From NCBI RefSeq assembly GCF_000003815.2, contig NC_049991.1, forward strand, positions 10,065,298-10,129,297: DNA of 64,000 bases. Direction: 5' to 3'. This DNA comes from Branchiostoma floridae (lineage: Eukaryota; Chordata; Leptocardii; Amphioxiformes; Branchiostomatidae). The notes beneath the pieces were generated by a model that did no database searches, was not told the DNA's origin, and saw only the letters and a program-made list of their open reading frames with translations. The translations under genes were made by a program, and so were the position numbers. Below are positions 41,209 to 58,700 of the stretch, one piece after another (the first letter of the stretch is position 1; each line of letters begins with the position of its first letter).

Positions 41209-44200
41209 CTAATAAGCAGACACTGCCGTTGGTAGTTTGGTGATGTCGATGTCTTGCCTCTCTACCTTGTTGAATGGGTTGAATGGTGGCACAGTGGTGA
41301 CCATGTTGGACATGGTGGACATGTGCTTGTGTTCAGAGTCGTTCGGTGAGTATGGCATCCTCCTGCAAGAGTATGATGAAATGTGTTAGCCATTGCATAG
41401 ATGTCATTTAAACTACAACTTCTTACATTTCTCTATTCTGACATTTTTGCAATGCTTTTCTCTTGTATATCTCATTTTTTACCATTACAAATGAGATAAT
41501 AAGACAGTTGGGCAATTACACTTACAGTCTAAAGAACCCACGACGATGCTTAGTTTGTTGATTTGATACATATTTTTTTGGTGATACCTCAGGGGTTGAT
41601 GCTTTTTTCGTATTTGTTGCAAATGAATGAAAACCAGCTAAAGGATACAGTACAATGTCTTGTGCACATTTTACACATGAAATAGGCTAAACTAAATGAT
41701 TGTACTGGGGATGACTTGCCTGTGTTCCCGTGCTGTTGTAGGCATCTCTGGCTTGCCCTGTTTGGGAGGGGCGTGAGCAGGGTGTGTGGCGAGCCAGTGT
41801 ACGCAGCCTGCGTACCCAGGGATGTTGGGTCTGTGGGCCGTATCGGTGTACCGCGGCTTGCTCAGCCTGAGGACTGTGATTGGCTGATACCCAGTGTCGG
41901 GATAGTCCTTATCACCGTACCCGGGGAGGTGTCCGTCGTAGTACGGGATGTGGTTAACCTTCTTGGAGTGGCTCATGAATGTGACTGGCCTGGCGGGAGT
42001 GTAGTTGTCCCTGTGCTGGAACCAGTCCCAGGCCCTCCCCAGCCGCTGCCACTCCTCAGCCCTGGGCATGTACCTCTTGTGTGTCATGTTGTAGGAGATC
42101 TGGTCAGGCTGCAGCTCCAGGGTGCCGGTGGGAGGGTGCACCTTGTCTGGGAGCTTCTTGTCCCAGTCCACCGTCTCGTACGCACTCTGCTGTGAGGAGG
42201 TGTACATGTACTTCCTGGCAGCCTGGTCTCTCCATCCTCTGTCATTGGCATCACCTGTAAAACAGAAATGTGTAAAATCAGCCAACTTGTTCAGTGAGCT
42301 AATGCGACATGCTTTTATCTATTGTATAAGAATTTGTCTATTTTAATCAATTTAAATCTTGGCAGAGAACTAACAATTCATATTAGACAGGGCTCATGGC
42401 TGGTGAAAACTGGCTGTTTTTTGAATATTGTGTGATGGCCTAGAGAACCCTTGCCATGCCACTGCTGAAAATGTAATTTACAGCTTGCAGACTCCTTAGC
42501 CAATAAACTTTTGTGTTGTATGACTGGCTTCAAAGATTTTTGTATATCAGTTTTACCAAGGAGCTTTTATACAGTATAAAAACTCCTTGGTTTCACAGTC
42601 TTTACAAGTCTTCTTTGTCACATATCTATCTTTCATCTCCACATAGATCATTAACTCCTTACCATCTAGTGTTGGTGGTCTGTTCTCCTCGAACCAGAAG
42701 TTGTGCGTCTGCAGGTTCTCAGGTTCCCTGGGGGCCCCCTTGGTGACCCTGGACTGGCTGGTCCACCCCCCCAGCCTGGCTCTGATGCTGACGTCGGGGA
42801 TACTCCTGGCGTTCCACGACCCCGCGGGCGCAGACTTCGGTAACGTGTCCACCACGTTTCTGGAGGGAGGGGGTACCGAGGCAGGCTTGGCCGTGTTTGG
42901 TCGGATTTCATGCTGGACCATGGATGGCATCTGAGTCCTCCCTGGAGACAGATGTGGACTTGTGTTAACAACAATGGTAGCAATGTTCAGGGTATAAATG
43001 TCTTCTACTTGCATGCAGTTGTCTATTCACACTGCTACAATGTAAAGCACTTGATACAGTATATGGCATACCTGTGGAATAATGCAGTGTCTACAAGGCA
43101 AAACAAGAATATGAAGTAGACTTAGCTGCTTGTAACGTCTCTCATTTCTATACATGTACCTCATACATAACCTGGGTACTATCCAATTTCTACTGGGGAG
43201 TCCTTAGACTTGCTATCCTAAAAAATACTTTTAAATTTTTTTTTTTAGGTTAGCGAGTGTAAGGAGCCCTGGTAGAAATCGGTACCCAGGCTACCTCATA
43301 CAAGATTAAATGCCCCAAATAGTTAACTATTCAACAAGTTGTCATCAAATTTCCAGACCACATTATCCCACTGGCATCCTCCATATTCACAACAACGTCA
43401 TGCTCTAGATATGATATTGTATCACCATCATACACCAAAACCCTCCACCGTATGTAATCAGACTATCAGGTGATCGAGACAAACCATAGTAGTTGATCCA
43501 ATCCTCAAACTCATGGCCCTGTATGTCTGCCTCCCAGGGCTGACCCACTGGTGGCAAAACTGTGGGATCAGTATGGTAACCATTTCAGCACCAAGGCTAG
43601 TAACACACAACACTGTTCATGGCAGAACATGAATATTCGTTACTGTGATAATGCTGAGCAATGTCTCTTGCCAGTTATTCATATGCAGTGGCCTGTAACT
43701 TTATGTGCCACTAGTATGTGATCTTTGTGGAGTTGTATTACATATCTGCCATTGATACTTCTCTGTAAGAATGCCATGCTTGAAAACCAATCAAGGTATG
43801 CTGAATACCATCAAATTAGGTCATTGGTAGACATTCAAGACATGCGTTAGTATCAGTCCTAGCTTGATAGGATAAGTTACACACAACATTGCAAGTATTG
43901 ACTGCACAAGTACACGAAATATACTTAATATGCATATTGTCTTTGGAAAATGAAAATCTTTTTAGTGATTCAAATAACAAAGGAAAATTATTTCCAGGTG
44001 GTGAAATTCTCACATCTATACAATAGAAGTTGCAGATGTTAGAACACAATAACTGAATAGTTTCCACGGAGACCATACCCCATACAATACCACAGTGGCT
44101 ATGTCTAAGAACAACACACTTAAACATTCAATATGTTCATTCACAGCTTCTTACAACATAGCATGTAAAACTGTCTCCTGTTGTTGTTATTGTTGACTTT

Positions 44201-45653
44201 ATCAAAACCAAAATGCAATTACTGTGACAGCTAGTACAACCTTACAAAAAAGGTGTACTGTAACTTATTGATAGTCACAGGAATTTAACACTGTGGTAAG
44301 GGAGACATTTTTGCCAGTGCATTCTCCAACAAGAAGTTTGGCTCTGGCTGTTTTTAATGTGTATTTAGGCATTTTTATTGGGCTTTCTATCTTGTACTAT
44401 TACAGCGAGACAGAAAGAAAACAGTACAGTGAGACATAAAGAAAATGGTGCCAAATAGAAATCCCAATAAAGACGCAAAAACATGTCAAAAACAGCCTGA
44501 GCTGAACCTTTACTTCGTAGATTTCGTAGTGTTTTAAGGTTACAATTGAAAAAAAAATCTGTTTTTTTGCAAAGGAAATGCATATCCGTGAAAAATAGAA
44601 CCACTGCTAACATTTCATAATTTCTGTACGTTGTGGAGGCATTGTACCTGTGAGTCTGTCCACCTCAGCTGCAGGACTGACAAACATGCTGCAGGGTTCC
44701 AGGATGGGGATGTTGTCCCTCATGGGGGCTGCAGGGTACCCCCCGTGAGGCGCCGCAGCATTGGGGTTCCACTGCTGGTTAGCTGCGCTGCGCAGCTCCT
44801 GGAAACTGTCCACATCTGCACGACCCTTCAGCGTAGGGAACTTGGAGTGTCTGGAGATAGATATTGGTACACAGGTGTTACAACTATGATTGTAGTATCC
44901 TTAATCAAGACAAACTAAAGGTACGTACATATACAATGACATCACTTCCTATGGATAGAAAATTTATAAAAAGGTGTAAAAGAAAAAAAACTAGCTTTAT
45001 GCAACATTTGTAACCATGTTTCCTTTCATATCTTACCATGCCAGTATTTATTGACTTTTCCATACAACTTGAAAAATAAAATTTCATATGCAAAGCATAC
45101 TGTAAATGCAGAAATGTTCGCGGTGGATTTATGTTCGCGGTTTTCGCGTTGGCCATTTCACCGCGAATTTAAAACCACCGCGAACATTTTTCCATGGCAT
45201 TAAGATACTACAGTGCATGGTGCTACCGCGAAATTAAAACCACCGCGAAAAGTCCTTTTTCCCGCTACCGCGAAATTAAATCCCCGCGAACTTAAATGCA
45301 TTTACAGTAATCTGTACAAAACATTTCATTGGGACAATGCTTGGGCCTAATAAGTAATGCACAACCTGCAATTAATGGCAATGAAGTGCCAATGAAATGT
45401 CTTCTTCCGAGAAAGGAATTGATGGTATTGGGAACACAGGTTTAAACTAAGAATCAAGGCATTGAAAATAAGTATAGGTATGAGAGAAAAGAAATGTTGA
45501 CAATGCTGTCTTCTCCCTAGTGATTTAGTCCCTGTTTTCTCACCTGAGTCTCCTCGCCAGTTCTATCTGCTGGACGGTGTTCCCGCCGGCGTTAGGGTCC
45601 GGCATGACCAGTCTGTCCAGCTCCGGACGCGGCCGCAGCCCTGACTCCGTCAT
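41209..45653 (-). CDS. SPMIP7/SPATA48-like sperm microtubule inner protein, 451 aa
   Basis: Six exons: 45653-45544, 44850-44648, 43559-43485, 42941-42663, 42254-41720 and 41362-41209. They total 1356 nt in one frame. The 75-nt third exon (VLPPVGQPWEADIQGHEFED onwards) keeps phase 1 at both ends. The protein is Pro/Trp/Tyr-rich, without membrane segments or coiled coil, with PDQISYNMTHKRYMPRAEEW, NIPGYAGCVHWLATHPAHAP and VPPFNPFNKVE near the C terminus. The GYxGCVH..ATHP and NPFNK features and the length recall vertebrate SPMIP7 (SPATA48), a sperm doublet-microtubule inner protein. This is from memory of the family and not proven. Intron 5 appears to use a GC donor (AG|gcaagt). It stands head to head with tektin-4, another axonemal protein. 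Confidence 0.8.
43171..43290. mobile_element. Small TIR element (MITE)
   Basis: Inverted ends CCTGGGTAC..ATTTCTAC and GTAGAAATCGGTACCCAGG, and the arms extend to AGTCCTTA/TAAGGAGC. It is 120 bp long, in intron 3 of the SPMIP7-like gene. Confidence 0.75.
44323..44520. mobile_element. Degenerate MITE, CTCTCCAAGCAGAGG family
   Basis: Left end TCTCCAACAAGAAGTTTGGC, with TTTTTATTGGGCTTTCTAT, matches the interior arm of 60792-60964 (TTTTTATCGGGCTTTCTA). The right arm AAATCCCAATAAAGACG is its complement. It lies in intron 2 of the SPMIP7-like gene. Confidence 0.6.
45098..45309. mobile_element. MITE, TACTGTAAATGC ends, inverted relative to 30289
   Basis: TIR TACTGTAAATGC/GCATTTACAGTA. The interior repeats TTCGCGG, ACCGCGAA and ATTAAAACCACCGCGAA several times. 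Compared with 30289-30491 the asymmetrical ends are swapped, so the insertion is reversed. It lies in intron 1 of the SPMIP7-like gene. Confidence 0.85.
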
Positions 45654-45958
45654 TTTCAAAAAGTCTTCCCGTCCAAAAACGTCGCTCTAGGCTTGCAAAG
45701 CACAGGAGAAGTCCTGGTGTAGACTGAAAAGGTGGGAGGGGGGCTAAAACAGCTTCGATGCGTCTTCTTTTTCTCTCTTGACCACTCCGCGATTTCTTGT
45801 CGAATTTACCAGATAATCCCGAGCACAGAAAGGGAACGAAAAACTCTTCGTAAAATACTGTCTGGCAAATTTTTGAAACGATATCTGACGTTCTTTCCGC
45901 ACCTGTTAGCACGTATAGACCGGGGTGTGTTGCGCCTGTCCCACACCGGGAAGCGTCT

Positions 45959-45979
45959 GTTGCTAGGCTGGTTGCTAGG
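45959..45979 (-). promoter_or_regulatory. Paired RFX-type half-sites upstream of SPMIP7-like gene
   Basis: GTTGCTAGG occurs twice (45959 and 45971), 12 bp apart start to start, about 300 bp upstream of the start codon. GTTGCTAGG is the core of the ciliary X-box bound by RFX factors. Each site lacks a full inverted partner, so the assignment is tentative. Confidence 0.4.
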
Positions 45980-46099
45980 CCCCGCAGGTGAGGTGTGTTG
46001 TTTGTATGATCACGGCATACAGGTCTGCGTGGGTCACTTACAGGCGGTTCAAAGTTCAGAGTGTCGTGTTTGCCATATATATGATTTTGTAAACATTTA

Positions 46100-47098
46100 T
46101 ATGATTTCAACGCGCGAAAATTATTAAGGATTGTAATTTAGATTTAAGTAGGATATTTTGAGGGATTTAAAATCCTCACATACTCCACTAGGTAACCAAC
46201 AACCTGAAGAGAACTTCATTGTTTTGTCCACAAGACTTGTTTACTGATTTAAGTCGTCAAGAGGATTAATTACAATGGCGATACGTTCTTAAGACGGGGC
46301 GATATTCTTATAAGGCTATTGAGAACCACTTAAACGCTCCCATAGCCAGTCGACTGGAGAACTGAGAAAGGTACAAGTTGTGATAACCTTACCGGTGCGT
46401 TTGGTTACAGGTAGACCTTAGGTAAAGTACTGAACCTGCCAGTATTTTTAGTTGGGCAGATATTCAAGAGGGTAATATGTACAATTCCAAAATCGTACAA
46501 GCTTAAGATAGGTAGTGGTGCATTGTTCAAAACGACAGCAAGTAATAGCACGACGTCGACTGATATAACATTAGTACACACTACACAGCATATAACGTTG
46601 TAACAGGATATATCGGTACTTCAACTTCACGTTACTATGTGTGTGCACATGCATGATTCAAAACCTTGGCGATACATGTATTAGGAATGTATGTCTACGC
46701 CATTACACTAATTAGTACAGCGTTACCAAGCCCCCTATATTTAATATAATCACTTTGTTTATGTAAACCCTCCAACAAAGCCCGAGCGCTCGAGCTCGAA
46801 GAGGATCACCTAGGACCCAGACTGTACCCCGGAAATGCAAATGAGCGTAGCTCCAGCCAATGAGGTTCCAGAATCCGTGTCAGCTGTTTGGCGCGTAACA
46901 GTGAGAACAAACGTAGCTATGGTTACCGTACACAAATGCTTGGTGTTGTCTAGGGAGTGAGCGAGTGTTTTTACCGGCCATTCAATCCCTTTTGGACGGA
47001 GTATTTTGAGGTGGCATACTGTGATTGAGCTAAATTATTATATCACAACTTTATCGTGAATTCTAGGTACATTCGACGAGTTCTAAACCCCAGAAAAC
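46100..47098. other. Intergenic region and tektin-4 promoter
   Basis: Part of the 1.45-kb head-to-head interval. No coding exon is seen. The region next to 47099 is richer in GC and includes the X-box-like site at 46913. Confidence 0.5.
46913..46926 (+). promoter_or_regulatory. X-box-like RFX site in tektin-4 promoter
   Basis: GTAGCTATGGTTAC matches the ciliary X-box consensus GTHNYYATRRNAAC at all but one position, 173 bp upstream of the tektin start codon, a usual distance for X-boxes of ciliary genes. Confidence 0.5.
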
Positions 47099-51686
<4,588 letters not shown>

Positions 51687-54600
51687 ACTGAACTTAGCAT
51701 CTTGTTGGCTTCATGTGGATTCAGACAGGGCTGACTTTAGACAGAACGTAGCATCATGTTGGCTTGTTGTTGATACGGATACTTCATAAGGGGGTATATA
51801 ACTGAAAGAAAAAAGAGAGAAGACAGTGAATTATTTGGAATCATGTGAATCATTATCAAAGAATCTATATCTAGCCCCACATATGAAATAAATTATGGAA
51901 ATCTTTTTATCATGGTATTGTATAGAGATTTGCACATTACACTCTTTACTAATATATGTATTACAAGAGACCACTAAAGAATTCAAAAGGAAAAGTTCTA
52001 GACAGTTACCATGAATAGTTTTCCACCTGTTCAATACATGTTGTATTTGTAAAACTCAAATCAAGTAATATGCTGTTAGATATAGCTTCTTCTGAAAGAC
52101 TTTTGGAATTCTCTTGTAACTTTCGGATTATGTATATAAAAGAGGTGATTTGAGAAATACGGTATGTTTTGAACTTAACATTTTATTGACAGTTTTTTGA
52201 GATTATGTGCATCCATATACTATTATAGTGTTAAGTATAGTCATATGTTTTTCACAGCACTAAGCAATGAAATCAATGAGTAGGCTTACACAGCATAATT
52301 TCACTAGATGAAACAATGATTTTTTGAGAAATAAAAATTGGGTAATCTTCCATTCAGGTGGATCATGATGAAATCATGAAGGATATGATACTAGTAATCA
52401 TTGCAACTAGCTGATTCCACACAGTATTGACACTTATGACAAAAGATAAGGTATTCTAAGACCCTTCTAAGTTTACAAATTGCAAACATCAAGACTGGAA
52501 AACATATATAGAGAGTTTTGTTGGGGATTTTGTTTGCCTTTGCTGTATGATATTGCTGCTATTTTTGTGCCAAGACTGAATAAACACTATGCACAACAAC
52601 ACAAACAATGTTTTTCTGTTCTTACTGTTGATACAGTATGAGTCAGTTTAGTGCAGACATATCTGCTTTTCATCATTACAACATATACATGTATATTACA
52701 TTTACTATTAGATCTAGTTGATTTTGAGGTTAAAATCGATTGAAAACTATGGCCTATGGCTGATCTACAGGAAGGAACTCTTGCTAAGTATTGTTATTCA
52801 TCAGAATATTTCTTCCCCAAGCCATCCTTTCTTCAAATTATCAATGACATGTTGTAACGTAGTCCTTGTTTGAGTATACTTGGATAATCTTTTTGGTAGG
52901 CCCTTATCACAAGAATGCATTGCAAAAAAGTTATCATGCCATATAGATCATTCATGTACATGTACGGTTACAAAAAAAGCGTCACCAATGGGCTGAAATT
53001 AACATTGCAGTAAAACTGCCACACAGTATAACATAACCGTTAACTTGGAATGTCCTGACGCAGATTATTTGGCAATATCATAATTTCATATGGCAAGAAA
53101 ATATGATGGTCAAATATTACAAATATGTTGAGTGGACAAAGCAGCTTTAAAGCTCCATGAGTGAACTTTATCAGTCATTGTGTCGTATGTTGACATTGAT
53201 TTTTACATGACCCTTTGTAACAAGTGCACGTCGTCACACCTCTATTCGTGCTATAGTTTGATTAGAAGTGACTTAAAAAATATATACCATACCATACAAG
53301 TGTCGGTACATACCTCGGCTATTCAGCCAGATAAGGGCATGGGCACTCCAACAGGTGGTTGAATCAACAAGCGGTCCAGCAGCGCACCAAGCGGAAATAA
53401 AGTAAACTGCAGCAATATGAACTCTAGTTGGATTGCAACATGCAGCAGCATCTCCTCATTGGTGCATAAGTGTTGATGCTAGTGTAACTTAGTAGAATTT
53501 TTACATTTTTACCAAACTTTGCACGTTTATTGAATCTTGTTTTCGAGTCACTAGTCTTTTCATATAAGAAACTAACCCATGGAAAGAAGGTCTACATAAT
53601 AAAATATCATCATTTCAACCCCACGCCTTGATTGATGACAACTTCTCTAAAGAATAGCGTCGTTACTATGCATGTGTGGCTTTAACAACAGGGATTCTAT
53701 TCGTTAGACTGAACCTCCTTGTTTTACTCTTTGCTGTCCAGTCAGTCTTCTTGAATTGGCTGATAAAATTAAATATATAAGCTATAGCCATAAGAATCTA
53801 AACGGAAAAGTTCGAATTTGAAGGGAACAAGTAATGCTAACGGATCTGGAGAATAAAACGGTGATCTGTGTATATTCTTGCGATCCATGCTCGCGGAGAA
53901 ATCTGCGTTGTTACAGCGAGCTTATATTACAAAACGTACAAAGGTTGTTTTATGCCTCGAGATCATTTGCTCATAACTTATGCCCGACGACCTTCAGTGC
54001 TGACCATAATGTATTGTAGTTATATTTTCGTAACGACTTGACACTATACACTAGCCGAAAATGTTTGGTTAAGTATGATTCTCGGTAAGATTGACAATAA
54101 TTTCGTTGTTTTCCATTCTAATGATAAGATCCTACAACACAATAGAGATGATATCTCTCTTAATTTTGTGCATTGACAACTCGAAACCACGTTTTCCCCA
54201 AGGAGGTTAAATCTTACATAACCTCCTTTTTTTCCAGATCTTATAAGAGGTTCAATATAAAGTGCATGTACCATTCGCAAAGGAGAAGAAGGAAAGACCA
54301 TTGTCCGTAAGTAAATGATGTAAAACACGTGGTGTAAATTGCACCGCCTTCGGGCAGAACACCGAATACATTTGAAGCAGGTCTTAATGGTTCGTCTGTT
54401 GATTTGTACACTCGAGGAGCAATGGGGGAGTTGTTGTTGGTACACAAAGAAAAACAATACAGGTAGCGCCGAGCGAAGTACAGTGTAGTTTCACCTGTTC
54501 CCTGTACTTCTTAACCTTGTATTATAGAGCTATATGCTGAATAGTTTACTGCCTGTGCCTGACAAAATGAAAGTCCCATGTGCCTCTAAAACAAAGGTTT

Positions 54601-55723
54601 ACCTATGGTCCTCATGTCATGATGCAGTTTTGCTCGACTTTGCGACTAGTTTACTACAAATCACATAGGTCACAGTGAAAGCGTGCGCACGTTTTCCTAT
54701 CTCTCTTTATAAGTGCATTTGCCCTGTTTGAGTTACGTGATCGGACATAACTTATCAGGGCATATATGCCTACGGCAAAAATACAAGATTCAGCAACACG
54801 CTTTACGTACAGTAGCTCCTGAGCGTTGGCATCTGTGGTATTTATTGATACCTGAAACGTAGTATCAAGGTATCATGTGGCCGTGACCGGCCAGCCACCT
54901 GTCTTTCCTCCCGTCTGTTTATTTTCTTTACCCCTTTTTTTTGTACTTTGGACATTTCGATCTCAGACAACACCTGTCGAGACAAGTCTATACTCCCCAG
55001 GGCCGGGCATAAATGACTTGTTCTGCAGAGATACTAATAGATGCCCCGGGGCTCCTATCACTTTGTCACCTTGCATCACCAAGGGAACACAGTTAACAAA
55101 CGTACACAGCCGTGGGTGATTGCCTCTCGTTAGAACACATTCTTCGTCAGACCTTCGTGCCCTGTTTGTTGTTATTACATCGGTAACGAAAGCCTCGCGC
55201 AGTAATTCAGAGGTTCAGTGACACCTCTTCTTTTTTCTCAATCACTGTTGTGTCCCCAAGCAACGTGCGCTCTGATTTCAGTATTCAAATCAAGACATAT
55301 TCCTCTGTGTATTGTAAATAGCTGTCCCTTTGTTCTAAGTGGTGAGATCAGCTTGATGTGCGTGTTATTTTCAGATGTCCTTGGGTAGAAGCGGTGTGTG
55401 CTACCTGTTTCTGACAACGTGTTCCAAAAGTTTAATATTCCACGCATCGCGCAGGGCCAATTGCGCATGCCGCAAGGTTCTTTTGTACCGAAGTCACTGA
55501 TGCGTTTGTTGTTGTTTAGCCTTGTCGAAAATTCCTAGACACCAGGTAACTGGTAGAACAAGCCGGTAGAGTTCACACAGGGATCCGCGGCAGTTACACG
55601 CTGACATACCGTCCTTTCTCTCGGGCGCTGCTATGGAGAATAAGTCCATGTACGATGTGTTGAGAAGATAATTCTGAGTTGGGAAGTTGTGCTGGTGTCA
55701 GCTGCGGTGTTACAGGAGGGACC
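51687..55723. other. Tektin-4 3' UTR and gene-free stretch
   Basis: Candidate polyadenylation signals AATAAA lie near 51887 and 52579. Beyond that I see no exon. A hairpin of AAGGAGGTT and AACCTCCTT lies at 54199-54230. The last kilobase becomes GC-richer towards the next start codon. Confidence 0.45.
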
Positions 55724-58700
55724 ATGCCTCGGTCAGCCCCGCCGGCCGGCCGGACCGGCCACAGAAGAGCAGCAGCATGGGAGGTCAGTATGGGGCAGTG
55801 ATTGTGTGGTCAGCCATTGGGGTGGTGTGGTCAGTGTAATGTGGTCAGAGGTGTAATGGGGGTTGCTAAGGGAAGAATCTGCAACAATATGGTTAAGTAT
55901 GTACCCACAATCGTTGTCTTCGAAACTGGTTCTTACGAGCGAAATAAATTAAGATGCAAAACTATGTCTACGTGCTTCTCGACACGAAACGGAAACAGGT
56001 CAGCACGTCGATATGCGACACACGACATATCATCAAAATATTTCTGTCATTCGTTGAATGTTACGCTCTCAATTGTAATGTGCAGCTCTGCAAACAACCA
56101 TTATGATTCTAGATGTTGCTTAAGACGGTATATTCAAAGGAACATCGATTGAAGAGCGTGCCATATGTTGATGTTTAATGGCACTCTATGACCCACGTCC
56201 GAAGATTTTATCAAATCAGAACACAATCGCACACAATTTAAAGGGATACTCTTTGTGAAGGTTGAGGTATATAGAACTATGGGAAAGAAGTTAGTATTAG
56301 TAAGCAACCTTGCAGGCAAGGAGGTTGAAAAATATTTTTTTCAACTTCCTTGCTGTAGGTTAAAGCACTCTTCGGTCTCATAGGACCATGAGTAGTACTA
56401 AATTCTACCCAATGTATACTTATTGTATGTTTAATTACGCTTCTAGAGTTCTGAGGCAAGTCTCTGATTTTCTCCAACACCACGAGAGTTTTACTCTCGT
56501 AAATTTGGTCCTATACTGTTTCATTGCATTTCACTTGAGTAGGAGATTGATCTTCTAAGTACTTCCCTTCCCGACCATTGGTACATACAATAAGTTTGAT
56601 TCGCCTTTTCGTTTTGTTCTATCTGCCCTGTTCTATGCATGTCCTACAGTAGGTGAATATATCTCTCATGTATGATGGTTATAGGTTATTGAGAGCTCTT
56701 TATTATAATCATATCAACATTGTTAAAGATAGAGTTATAGATAGATTGTGGTAATGCTATATATTTTCAATAGCTATAATACATGTAGACATGCGTGATA
56801 ACCTTGCAGAGGTAAGGAGTGCGGTTGGTATATGTACGTACTGGTCAGGCGTATGGCACGTGTGTGAAATAGTTAACTCATGGTATACACTTCATATGAA
56901 CGAAGCGTGACGTACGTTGCGAACAAGGGATGGGACCAGTCTATTGTCATAGGAGACTACGTCAAATGGACCACATTGGAACTTCAAATTAAGGTTTCAA
57001 TAAAAGCTCCCTTTTTGTCTTGTCTTCAACCCGTATCCAAGACCGTTCGGACCCAAGTTCTGCCAGTACTTCAACGACTGCTCAGGATAATGATCCTCAG
57101 CAGATTCTGGTTATGTAACAAAAGGATAGCGAGGCAGGATACTTGGATGCTAAAATGCTAGTCAGTTCAGTCAGATAGTAACATTCACATAAGTAAGATT
57201 TCCCAGACAAAATGCACAGCAATCACAAACATATTAAATTCATTTTACATAAAAAGCTGAGACAGCTATTTACAGACTATTCGAGCTGACACCTGACGAA
57301 ATCTGCTTTTCGGTGCTGATTGCATGTCATATATATGGCAAAGCTGGATTGTCAGCGCTTTACAGAATCAGACACAAAGAGGCACTCTAGATTTGCAATT
57401 GAGCTCTAAACGAGACTTGATATCCTGAACTTGAGGTTGGGTGGCTGACTTGCAAATACCCCAACAGTCACGGTGTCTTTGTGTGCTACATGAGGTCATG
57501 AACTGTGGGACATTATCCACCTTGTCAGACGTGAACCACAAAAGAACATATTACATTACGTAATATTCCGTTGTTCTTTTGACCATAAGTTGTCGGAGCA
57601 TCCGTACAGTATTTACTTCTGGTGCATTCATGTTATAAATCCCAGATATGTTTCTATGTCTAGCTAGGTTTGTCATAGCATACCATCTTGAGATGAACTG
57701 AAGCAGAATTAAACAAAATGAGTCCTCCAAAGGAGGTTGATTTCTTTTGCAAACACGCTAGACTGAAACCATTATATCGGGCGTGCCGGCCTTAGCGATA
57801 AATGCAATAGGAGTCATCTTTCATTCCAACAATGCCGCCACCAGAAACCTAACCTTATTTTTCTGACACGGAAGACGTTCTGACGTAATTTAGACAAAAC
57901 ATAGTCCGATATTCACACCTCTTCAATTGTGGTATGGTCTCTAGGGGTGCCTTATGGAGTTGACTTAAGCTGTGTGAAAACAGGCGGCGCAATTACAACA
58001 GCTTTCCTCACCCAGAAAAAACTACAATTAGGTTAATTTTCGCGACTGTTTCTCGTCACCGAGGACAGGGGACCGGTCTGGCAGCTCGGGTGATTGACAG
58101 GTAAGAAAACGACAGGTGGGAAAAACTGGAACGTACCAAATGGACGGCAAGAGAGAAGGGGACAAATAGTTGACCCAATCCGATGTTTATCACAAAACTT
58201 AGGCTGGTTTAAGAGCTTCGTAGAGCAGCTCTGGTTGTGTGTTTGTAAATGCCTTTAGCGTTATCACAAGGATAGGAGTTTTGGTACGGGTGATTTGTGT
58301 CTTTGAGAACCAACGGTGTGTACAGTAGTGGGATAATTGCTGACATAGAAACAAACTCCCCGTGTTTGTTTTGTTGTTGTCGTGCTAATGTAGTGTATGG
58401 GACGTACATGGGGTGTGTGACCTCAGACCATGCTTATTCTCATCGTGAGATAGATTGGAAGATACTTGCCATCTAAAGTATGTATAAGCTATGTGTCACT
58501 CTAACCCGCCACTTAAGCTTTATACATATATGCCAACAATCCAGTTTGTTTCTTACAGTATACTACTAGTAGTATGTTTACAGTTTACCACAGTTAAATT
58601 ATGTGGATAGTGCTCACAATTCTTATATAAAAATTACAAATTACATATCAATAGATTAGGGTAGAGTTGTATCGAGACGCACTTTCTTAAGAATTGATGC

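Noticed and set aside
41716-42195. Plus-strand frame of 159 aa opposite the large SPMIP7-like exon
   Set aside because: Antisense shadow. The minus strand has phase-compatible exons on both sides.
45592-46110. Minus-strand frame of 172 aa upstream of the SPMIP7-like start
   Set aside because: Overlaps exon 1 in another frame and runs through the promoter. Exon 1 in the MTESGLRPRP frame splices in phase to exon 2.
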